Positions 12,630-20,739 of a DNA stretch of 64,000 nt are shown piece by piece; position 1 is the stretch's first letter, and each line of letters opens with the position of its first letter. Made by a program: the position numbers and the translations under genes. Origin of the DNA: Archilochus colubris (taxonomy: Eukaryota > Chordata > Aves > Apodiformes > Trochilidae). Under the pieces are notes generated by a model. The model was not told the origin of the DNA. It made no database searches and worked only from the letters and a program-made list of their open reading frames with translations. The DNA lies in contig CM041097.1 of the NCBI GenBank assembly GCA_023079485.1, positions 13,549,561 to 13,613,560 on the forward strand, read 5' to 3'.

Positions 12630-14215
12630 TTCTTTTCTTTTTTGAAGCTGGAATAACAAGAAGGTGGTAAGAATCAGGTACAGCATCAAAAAAGGACAAA
12701 AAATTAACAGAAAACAAGAAAATCCAGCACCACTTCATTTTAGTGACCATTTAGAAAAACAGAAACACATGAATGTGATTTAAAAGCTAATTCCAAATCC
12801 AAAAAGGCAATGATGTACTTTACTTCCTATCATTTCAGGGAATCATCACACTGCTTTTATTAACAGAACAACTGCCAGTCTTAATACAACCTAAGTGTGA
12901 ATTTGAGCCTTATGTGTCACCTGGCACATTCTAACATGCTTTCACTATTTTAGTTCTCAGTTAAGACTTATATACAAATCTAGCAAAACAGTTCAAGGGA
13001 CTCAATTTTCAATATTTGCCATTGAAAGGGACAAATATTATGCATACTTAGTGCTAAATGTCATCACCATGCCAATTCCAAGTCTTACTCTATAATATCA
13101 GAAAATTTTGAGAAATTAAATGTGTGAACTATTCAAACATGTGCAATGACTTCTAAACAATGGAATACCTTTCAAGGCCAATACCTACCAAAAAAAAAAA
13201 AAAAAAAAAGCTGAAAGAAATACAACTAAAAGTTTCATTATAAGTGGCAGAATTGAAAACTGAGCTAAATTTAGCTTTTACCAGTGCTCTTCACCAAACA
13301 CTCATAGGAAAAACAGCACCATGTCCCTGCAGGATTTCTTTTCAGAACACAGAATATAACTTTTAAAGATAGGAATGATACCCTACAGTTGTTCAAAGAT
13401 TTAAAACTAGTCAGAATACTTAAAAAATGCATTTGAGGGTAAATACAAGAGTGGGTTATGAAATCAATGGACCTATTGGAGATAAGAAACACCTTTCCCT
13501 ATAGAAGGCGGCCAAAGATTTCATATTATTTTCCCCTTAGTCATTTCAATGATTTAATTTAAAATTAAGTAGCCAAGAAGTTAGCACATGTTCTGGAACG
13601 TCTTATTTTAAACACCAACATCAAACATTCGAAAATTTATTAGTCAGAAAAATGCTTACAGATGACACACTGTGCAAAATTATTCTGTGAACTTAAAAAT
13701 TATTGTGTGAATTTATTTTTTTTTTTATTTTAAGATTTTGAATTACCTTAAACCCCTCAAAAATATTTCACACCTAGGAAGCCCATCTCAAGGGCAAATT
13801 TCACCTGAACATCTCTGTGCTCAGATTTTCAGTTCTAGCCTAAATTCAAGATGAGTAATTTATTACTTTTCCATCTTAATTCTTAACTAAATTATTAAGA
13901 ATCTACAAAATTGATCTGTTCCTTGTACACATTCTATCCTTAGGGAAAAAAACCCTGCCTTCCCCACGTGCACCGGGCTGTTCCCCAGGTTCAGCCAAAA
14001 TGCTTTATGAACCGGCTGTAGAGCACCAGATCAAACCTTCGGACAAAGCACATAAAGCACCAAAAATAGTTTTAAGTTTCACCACCTTATACATAAATTT
14101 AAAGGCAAGGCATCACCCAGTGTCTCTGTGATCCTAAGAGAGGCAGGTTGCTACAAGAATTGCTTTGGCTTTTCTGGTGAGGATTAATTCGCTTTAACCC
14201 ACTGCATCTCTCTCC
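12630..14215. other. Unassigned stretch left of the CpG island
   Basis: The DNA is AT-rich until about 13.95 kb, then GC rises toward the island. It contains an A20 run (13190-13209). An open minus frame at 13271-13492 looks like chance. If a minus-strand gene starts in the island, this would be its first intron. Confidence 0.4.
13190..13209. repeat. Poly(A) run of 20
   Basis: Twenty consecutive A residues lie on the plus strand. No retroposed body or target-site duplication is recognised beside it. Confidence 0.9.
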
Positions 14216-14226
14216 AGAGAGGGGTT

Positions 14227-14246
14227 CCCCCCCCCACCCCCACCCC
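14227..14246 (-). promoter_or_regulatory. G-quadruplex-type run at CpG island edge
   Basis: The plus strand has C9, A, C5, A, C4. The minus strand is therefore three G runs separated by single T residues, the first long enough to split, which fits the G3+N1-7 rule for a G-quadruplex. It sits at the left border of the CpG island, a common position for such motifs near vertebrate promoters. The run is seen directly; any function is inferred. Confidence 0.6.
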
Positions 14247-14294
14247 TCGCTGATCGCGTAAGGGCAGGAGGGAGAACACCAGCAGCCACCGCGT

Positions 14295-14442
14295 GTGCGC
14301 AGCCCGCACGCCGCCAAACCCAAAAGCCAAACGAGTGGAGATGGCCAAGCAGTCCCGGCAAATAATACACTTAAGCTAGTGCAAAATACTTCCATCAGGG
14401 TTTTTCAGAACCCATCCGGGAGGCAAAGGAGGAAGAAGGAGC
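14295..14442 (+). other. Candidate first coding exon, plus strand (weak)
   Basis: This open frame inside the island ends at a good donor (gagccg then gtaagc). The DNA from about 14310 to 14410 is less GC-rich than the rest of the island and could be coding. There is no ATG in frame near the left end, so coding would have to begin further upstream or at a non-ATG position. The peptide is not recognised. A separate ATG in good context (aaaatgg, 14610) opens a frame to a second donor-like site near 14734. Neither can be chosen from sequence alone. Confidence 0.2.
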
Positions 14443-14621
14443 CGGTAAGCCGGACGGAGCACCCACAAGAGAGGCAGCGGGCGGTGAGGGAAGAGCGAGC
14501 AGCGCCTGAGGCAACCCCTGAAGTGAGGGCGGCGGGGGCCGGCACAGCGCTTCCCTCAGCAGCGGGGAGAAGGAAAGGGAGGGGGGAACGGGAAAAAAAC
14601 CCACACAAAATGGAGACTTAC

Positions 14622-14690
14622 ACTCCCTTTCCTAACACGCATGCGTTGCACCAGCGAAAAGAGGCGTGCCACAGCGCCCAGTCACGGCCC
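14622..14690 (-). other. Candidate 5' exon, minus strand
   Basis: The minus strand has an exact gtaagt donor starting at 14621. The sequence before it carries a pyrimidine-rich cctcttttcgctgg stretch, similar in type to 5' terminal oligopyrimidine starts, and the ACGCATGCGT palindrome. This would make a short non-coding first exon of a gene running leftwards. The start is a guess; no minus-strand coding exon is proved. Confidence 0.3.
14637..14646. promoter_or_regulatory. NRF1-like palindrome ACGCATGCGT
   Basis: This perfect 10-bp palindrome shares its central eight bases with the GCGCATGCGC consensus bound by NRF1, a common activator at CpG-island promoters, including two-way ones. A second GC-rich site of similar type (gcgtgcgcgc) lies near 14762-14771. 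The match is seen in the sequence; binding is inferred. Confidence 0.5.
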
Positions 14691-14970
14691 CGCAACAGCT
14701 ACGAGGCAGGCGGGGAGGAGGGTTCGCGGCTGAGGTAATGGCAGCCAGGGCGGGACATACGCGTGCGCGCTCCGCGCGCGGGGAGAGCGAGAGCTGTGGC
14801 TTGTGCGTGGGCTCCCGCAGCTGCCCCGCGGCTCTTAATGAGGGAGGGTTTGGGCGGGTCTGGGGTACCCGCAGCTGCCCCGGGTTACAGCACCAGCGAC
14901 TGAGTTACGGGGAACACCTGGTGCTCTGCTACAAGGGGGGTAAAAGCTGCGATCAAAGTTAGGGGAAAAT

Positions 14971-14994
14971 TCTCACAGGTTCTCACAGGTGTGA
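14971..14994. promoter_or_regulatory. Tandem 10-bp duplication with T-box-like half site
   Basis: The unit tctcacaggt is repeated exactly (14971-14980, 14981-14990). The second copy runs into aggtgtga (14987-14994), which fits the T-box half-site consensus. It lies at the right border of the CpG island. It may be chance. Confidence 0.3.
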
Positions 14995-17270
14995 ATCTTC
15001 TCCTCGACTCAGCACTCTGAGTGCCTCACGCTGCTCGCAGTACGGGACGGAGTGTCATGGGGGCTGTCCTACCCTTACACTGCTCCCCAGGTATCTGCTT
15101 TTGGCCCGCACTGGAGTCGGAGTTGCAACACTGCCATCAATTTAGCTCTGATTTTTATTTTCTATGTTGTGACACAGAGATTTCATCCCTCTCTGCCGTA
15201 TGCGGGCCATGGTAGTGTCCCTCTTGGATTTCCTGACCCAGAGGTGGATGCTCGTGCTCCCCAGTTCAGTATCAGCCATGCAAGGTCCTCTGCAGCAGTG
15301 GGCACTTCCAGGGCTATACATCTACAGTGACAGATTTTTTTTTCTGCCACTGTTTGTCCTACCACCCCTTTCCTGAACATTACTGTCACTCGTGCTTTGG
15401 GCAACCAAGGTTTTGCTGGGCTTAAACCTGGAACTTTATTTTGTATTTTAAAGGCAATGAGTATAACAAATGGAAGATTTTCATGTATTTGCTGGAGCCA
15501 GTACCACTGAGAATTAGTACAAGGCACTCTTCTTAGTGTTCTATTAGTTAACACTGTAAATAATGACCAATACTACAAGAACTGTAGTCATCCTGTAGGC
15601 TCATGTTGAGACATTGTTGTCACCAAGCTGTGAATGTGGTGTCCAGTGTGTTATAACAATGTCAGCAAAGACTCAAGATTGCTTTTTGTTGCCGCTGCAG
15701 TGGATACCTGTGCTACCATACCACAAAGTCACTCATTTTGTTTACAATGTTTTGTTACAAATGAGTTTACTGAACACTCATTTTGTAAACAAAACTGGAT
15801 ACAGTGTATACAATTCCCTCATTGAGTACAAGTGAAGTAGGGTGCTCACAGGATCACTTGGTCTATTTCTTCAGGGCTGTCTTCTGCAGCCCTGGAAGAC
15901 AGAATTTTCCTTCAAATTACCAGGTCATTGCAAATGCTACTTTCTGTGTAGTAAATTTTGACTGTCTAAAGGCTGCTTTGTACTTTCATGAAGCCCAAGC
16001 ATCAAGTCCTAGTGTTCTTAATTACATTACAGATATACATTTATTTCATTACCTCGTGCTCATTTGGTAGTTTTTGTCACGTCTTATTGGTGTCTATGAA
16101 CTGAGTTAATATATAATAGCATAGCAACCAAATAGCAGCAACTTTTACTCCCCAGATTGACTCAATTTGTCATTAAGGAAAATGTAGACATTGATGTCTC
16201 TCTTCACTTCAACAGCCTAATGTGCGTTCCCTTGCTGCCTTTAAGTTATTTGACTTCTCTGGTCATCCCACCCTACAGGGATCTTATTTTTCCCTTCATA
16301 ACATTCCTTGCTGCCATTGACTGTTAAGGAGATTATATAGACTTCTATATAGACAGTCCCACTGCTGATTGCAGGTGGGCCTCAATTCAAGTCAAGAGGT
16401 ACTGTTTGAGGATGTGTTCATTACACCCTGGTGAAAATATGTTCATTTATCCTTCTATATGTGCTGTCCCTTGTTTATTATTTCAAAATAGTATTAAAAA
16501 ATATTCTCTCTTTTGCGGTCTGCAAAGTAAGATAAAAGTTTAAGACTTTTGTTGTCCTAGGCACACACTTGTGATACTGTGAAGACACTATACTGAAGTA
16601 TATGCTGAAAAGAACTGAGGTTTTAATAATGCAGCTTGTTTAAAAATCTGCTTAAATATATCAAAAAGTTTTAAAACCAACAAAAGGAAAAAAAACCCTC
16701 CAACTGCTAGTTAACAGTGTTGAAAACAAACTGCAAATCCTGATCTCTTTGAATACTCTAGTCATAATTCTCCATTTCTATCACTGCAGCCTCTGTCTGT
16801 AACCAAAGATTATGTGTTACATAAATACTTGCAACTGCTAAAATATGTAAAAAACACATGAAGAGGTGGTTACTGCTACAGCAAAATCTTTTGCTTACAA
16901 AAATTAGATTAAATATTCTGCTATTAACAGAGGAAAACAAACGCATAAGCAAAAGTGAAATGTGTTTGTAGATAATCTTCTAACATTCAACTGAGCGTGA
17001 AATCTCTTCCTGAAGAAAAGCTGTGTAGAAAACTCAGGAAAAGATTTGTTTAGCTTACTACTAATTTGTTCAATGGGACAGTTCACTTTGTTCCTTTATA
17101 CTGAGCAGCTCTTACTTATGAAGAAACCTAATCGTTTCTCCCTCTAATCCTTGGCAGAAACATGAGCCCTTAATATCTTGTCTTTGCCAGTCTCACAATC
17201 TCAGTAAGTCAAGTCCTTATAAAAGCTGTTTTACCTGAAGAGTGATACATGAGAATCACTCTGGCTTTGT
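14995..17270. other. Stretch right of the CpG island, no recognised gene
   Basis: GC falls back to background by about 15.4 kb. Several open plus frames (15021-15330, 15614-15835, 15804-16070) give no recognisable protein and most likely reflect chance. A small nest of direct and inverted repeats lies at 15729-15794. No interspersed repeat is recognised. Confidence 0.45.
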
Positions 17271-17280
17271 GATGCATGGG

Positions 17281-17611
17281 TGTGGTGAAATGAAGCAATG
17301 AGGCAACCAGGTGCCACTAATTACCAGGTAGTGGGCACGAGCTTGTGTTAAGCCCACCTGTGCCTGATCAGGGTGGGCCCCAACTGCGCATGAGCAGGAT
17401 TAGGGGGCCAATAAAAGGTGAGGCTTGAAGCACAGGCTCAGCTCAGTCCTGAGCAAGTCAGCAGAGAGGTTGGTTGAATTTGGAGCAGTAGCACTAAGCT
17501 AGGCTGACCGATCCTGAGGGTAGCAGACTCAGAGCACTCTTTGTGCACTTCTCCTGTGACACCTGTTGGACCTCAGAGCGCTGTTCCCTAAGAGAGGTTT
17601 GTCTTGCAACA
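17281..17611 (+). repeat. 5' LTR
   Basis: The LTR runs from TGTGGTG to TTGCAACA and so has the TG...CA ends of retroviral LTRs. A CCAAT box overlaps a TATA-like motif (ccaataaaagg, 17408-17418), placing the start of transcription near 17440. The region after it is GC-moderate and leads into the primer-binding-like site. No separate AATAAA polyadenylation signal is seen in R-U5. Confidence 0.7.
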
Positions 17612-17613
17612 TC

Positions 17614-17631
17614 TGGTGGAGAATGCAGGCA
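17614..17631 (+). other. Primer-binding-site-like sequence
   Basis: tggtggagaatgcaggca lies two bases after the LTR end and begins with TGG, the complement of the CCA tail of tRNAs. The next bases partly resemble leucine tRNA 3' ends, the usual primer of ERV-L-type elements, but the match is incomplete and the tRNA cannot be named with confidence. Confidence 0.5.
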
Positions 17632-17779
17632 CAGACCTCAGTGTAGCCCCTGCTCAGACAAAGCAGAAGAAAGGGAGCCAGTTCAGTGCAAACTAACATC
17701 AGTAGAAAACTAAAGGAGTTGGGTAAGAAGATCTACCTCCTTCCTTCTCTATCACTGACTCTCCAAGAAGAAGAAAAAG

Positions 17780-18058
17780 ATGGAACTGTCATCAAGTACC
17801 TCTGCTAATGAGAAGCTGATGACATGGGCGAAGAAGCAAGAACTCTCCTCCTCCCTGTCTGCTGTGGCCGTGTGGGAGCTTTGGCAGGAGGTCAGTGACC
17901 TGTTGGGAAGCTTCCATACCCGAGAAATGAACAAGAACATAACTGGGTTAGAAGGTACACAGGGGTTGGTGATCAATACCCTAAAAGAAATAAAAGCTGA
18001 GGTGGAAGCTGCCGCTGCCATTGCAGCACTTCTACCAAAAGCTAACTTTAATACTGCA
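17780..18058 (+). pseudogene. Gag-like N-terminal fragment, truncated
   Basis: The frame opens with ATG at 17780, just after a purine-rich leader, at the position of gag in an LTR element. About 93 codons of element sequence remain. They are helical and rich in Glu, Lys, Leu and Ala, with an Ala-rich run (EVEAAAAIAALL) near the end. Beyond 18058 the frame continues for 16 codons in what appears to be flanking host DNA before a stop at 18107-18109. No conserved capsid or zinc-knuckle motif is present, so the gag assignment rests on position. It is a truncated relic. Confidence 0.5.
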
Positions 18059-18064
18059 CATGGG

Positions 18065-18600
18065 AATTGGAGTTTATTTTTCAGTGAATTCTGTGGCTTC
18101 CACAGTTAAAATATTTTCATCGTAAATCCTAGAACTGTGATGTAACATAGCATGTATTTTAAAACAAACTTTGGCTTACTATTTGTTTTGTATCCAACCA
18201 GTAGGAACAAAGTAGTTCTGAAGTAACAATGATGTTGGTGAATCAAAATCTTGCAGTTTTGTCATCCTTCATATAAGAAGGTGACTGTATGGTCTGTTTC
18301 TGATGTGTTCTGAGATTTAAAGTGTGTCTTTTTTTTCCTATGTGAAATGACATTGTACACAATCCTCAAACATCTGTGAGAAAAGACCTTAGTGTGTAGC
18401 CACCAGAAAACAAAGTGTCATAGGAGGCTTCTAGGAAGTTTCAAATTTTGATTTCTTTATTGTTTTGTTTTGGTTTTTTCTGTTGTTTTGTTTTGGTTTA
18501 ATATGCATTCCTAAAGTTTCTTTTCTTGGTTTTATTTAGATGTAGTCCCAAATATGAGAGTCTGATCTCACTGATTTGAAATTGTCTCAAATGAACAATT
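18065..18600. other. Spacer between two LTR-type elements
   Basis: No gene is seen. A low-complexity (TTTTG)n/(TTTTGG)n segment lies at 18460-18499. Confidence 0.5.
18460..18499. repeat. (TTTTG)n-like low-complexity tract
   Basis: Irregular tandem ttttg and ttttgg copies are interrupted by ctg. Confidence 0.8.
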
Positions 18601-18820
18601 CTGAAGTGAATATCCCTGGCTAGGGTGGAGTACCTGGCCTAGCCAGAGCTGAGTGGGGGGTTACACCCAGAAAGAGATAGGAACTTAGAACATACAGCTG
18701 GGTGGAGACTGCTCCCCTTTTCTGAGGGCCATCCTGCAATGCTGGAATGTCCCTCCATCCCTCCAGGCATGATTACCCTGGCCAGGGTGGAGGAAGCCAC
18801 CTTGGTTGTACTTGTGAATG

Positions 18821-19074
18821 TGCCTGGCTAAGGGGGCTGGAACAGAGTGGGGAGTGGCACCTGGAAAGAGACCAGACCTGTGTGCTGGAAGCCCCCCCTC
18901 CAGGTGAGCCTGTTTCCAATGGCTCTGATGCTAATAGACCTGGCTTAGCTGAAGCGGAACAGGGGTGACCGCTGGAAGGAGATAAGAACTGATGAGCGGG
19001 TGAGGGAATGCACCCTTCTGCGGAACCTCCCCCCCTCCAGGCAGCCTGTCTGCAATGGCTCTGATGCCAACAAA
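18821..19074 (+). repeat. Best-matching tandem unit pair (about 115-137 bp each)
   Basis: Units 18821-18936 and 18938-19074 match over much of their length, most clearly at ctccaggtgagcctgt versus ctccaggcagcctgt and at the shared caatggctctgatgc. A more diverged copy precedes them at 18635-18750. These would be U3 enhancer-type repeats if the block is an LTR. Confidence 0.65.
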
Positions 19075-19360
19075 CCTGATTTCTGTGGCAGCTGACTGAC
19101 AGCTGCCCCTTTGGAATAAAAGGAATTCAGGGGTATATGTGGCTGTTCATGCTGTTGGTGTTTTGTCATCTCTTGACCCACCACCATCTTGCATTGGACC
19201 CTGTCCAGGGTCAGTGCCATCTTGAACAAACTCACTGGACAGCTGGACCCTGGTGGTGAATCTCTCTCTTCCCACTTTCATACCCTTTTTCTCTCTTGTA
19301 TCTTCTTTTTCTCCCTCCCTCTTTTGCTTGGCTTAATAGTTTTGCTTGTGTCAATTGTCA

Positions 19361-19366
19361 AATAAA
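19361..19366 (+). terminator. AATAAA polyadenylation signal in LTR-like block
   Basis: AATAAA is followed within about 20 bp by a gca cleavage-type context and by a TG-rich stretch (ggttggactttgttttg), the usual downstream element. It fits the R/U5 border of an LTR. Confidence 0.45.
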
Positions 19367-19456
19367 AGTCTGCTTGCACCTGACCCTTCTACGGTTGGAC
19401 TTTGTTTTGCAGATTGAAAACAAAAACAAATTTTCATGTTACCTTGGACCATAACA

Positions 19457-20640
19457 CCAAGAATATACTGTGCTGAATTACCACTATTGAAAGGAGTCTG
19501 GGTTCTGTGCATTAACACAGTTTTACTTTCATGGCTGCTTCTTGATTAGTGTGATGCAGGTTTGCTCTCACTAAGTATTTCCTTCAAGCCCCACTGTATT
19601 ATCCCCTGGTCCACTCAACAACTACTCCTTTAAGACCAGTTGACTATTTCTTCTAACTCACTTTTAGTCATTTCTCTTTTCCTCCAAACCAGGAACAGTA
19701 TTCATGTTCTTGGCAGAATAACAATGATACTGCATCTCACCAAAACAGCCCTGTCTGTGAAGACAGTCATTAATTCCTCTCTAGTAGCTTGTCAGCACCA
19801 GATGGCTGCTGAGTTTACACCCTGGGCATTTCCCATGACTGCACCCACAGGGCAGCCACAAATGACTCTATTTTCAATAAGAGCACCACATCCTTTTATG
19901 AACTTTCCTCTTCACTACCTCATCAGCTGCAGCTGCTGACCATGGCACTGCAGCTTCTCTTTGTCACATGTTGTACCTCTCTCTTGACTGAAAGTGTCTA
20001 CAATTGGTCTAATAGTATAATGTAACTTTTACTTTAAGGGTAATGTAAGAGTAAATCAAGTAAGATTTCAGGAAGGGGGTTTGCACAGAAAGTAATGAGA
20101 AGTATCCTAATCTGATACAGAAAAACAGTTCCATGTTTCTATCGACAGGCAGAGTACAAAATGTTTTTCTTTCTTATAAGAATTGGCAATGAAATCTAAC
20201 CCTGCCTATAGTAAAGTAAATCTGAAGAACTCGCAGTTACAGCTACACATGAAGTGTAGGTGCATTTCCCTCCAGAAATCTGCAGTCACTGAACATGATC
20301 ACCAGCAGCAGATGCAATTAGCCATGGCCTATTTATATTTTGAGCACAAGGTACAAGCTCTCACAGCATGCTTAATAAAGTGAACACAACAAACTGGGTT
20401 TTTTTTTGTGAACACTGCACAGTACAATGGGAAACTTTACAAAATGTGTGTGCAAGGTATAATTACAGCATGGCACAAATAAAATTTCAAAAGGATAAAT
20501 GAAACAACATATCTTGGAAAAGAAACTGGTTTATTGGTGTTGGGTCATAGACATACATCATAGTGTACAATACAATAAATAAAATATAAACAGTTTTCAA
20601 ATCTACATAGCCTGATAACTTGAATTCAAATTTCAAGGAA
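19457..20640. other. Unassigned stretch
   Basis: Open plus frames at 19640-19939 and 20183-20383 have no recognisable family. No interspersed repeat is recognised. Confidence 0.45.
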
Positions 20641-20642
20641 CA

Positions 20643-20735
20643 GAAAAAAAAAAAAACCAAAACAAACCCCAAACTAAGAAAAACAAACAAATAAAAAAAA
20701 CCAAAAAACAAACAAAAAAAACCCCAGCCAACCAC
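20643..20735. repeat. A/C-rich low-complexity tract
   Basis: The plus strand is almost only A and C for about 90 bases, in caaa-, ccaaa- and caaaa-type units. Such tracts are common in bird genomes. The frame open through it on the minus strand is a composition artefact. Confidence 0.85.
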
Positions 20736-20739
20736 AAAG

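Larger units (their letters stand above)
14270..14970. promoter_or_regulatory. CpG island, probable gene promoter
   Basis: GC content and CpG density rise abruptly here, with dense runs such as acgcgtgcgcgctccgcg at 14759-14776, while tens of kilobases on either side are AT-rich and CpG-poor. In birds this pattern marks a promoter of a broadly expressed gene. There is no convincing TATA box. Donor-like sequences occur on both strands: plus gagccg/gtaagc at 14442 and gctgag/gtaatg near 14734, minus gggagt/gtaagt at 14622. The direction of transcription is therefore unresolved and may be two-way. The downstream exons are not identified, so no gene name is given. Confidence 0.8.
17281..18058 (+). 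mobile_element. Truncated LTR retroelement (5' LTR, leader, gag-like start)
   Basis: The element starts TGTGGTGAAATG and shows, in order, a 331-bp LTR, a two-base spacer, a TGG-starting primer-binding-like site, a leader of about 150 bp and a gag-like open frame. A 6-bp sequence, catggg, lies immediately before it (17275-17280) and again at 18059-18064, directly after a terminal 'tgca'. This looks like a target-site duplication even though no 3' LTR is present. The layout resembles class III (ERV-L-like) endogenous retroelements of birds, but that assignment is inference. The copy lacks pol and a 3' LTR, so it is incomplete and cannot encode its own transposition. Confidence 0.7.
18612..19456 (+). 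mobile_element. LTR-like block with tandem units, probable solo LTR
   Basis: A GC-richer block carries three imperfect tandem units (about 18635-18750, 18821-18936, 18938-19074). They share cctggct, an aaagagat-type motif, ccccccctccag and caatggctctgatgc. After them come a TATA-like ggaataaaagg (19112-19122), a pyrimidine-rich segment, and an AATAAA signal at 19361-19366 that lies about 250 bp downstream. Tandem units before a promoter and a polyadenylation signal is the U3-R-U5 plan of an LTR. The exact ends and target-site duplication could not be fixed, and no internal region or second LTR is recognised. A non-LTR repeat is the alternative. Confidence 0.5.
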
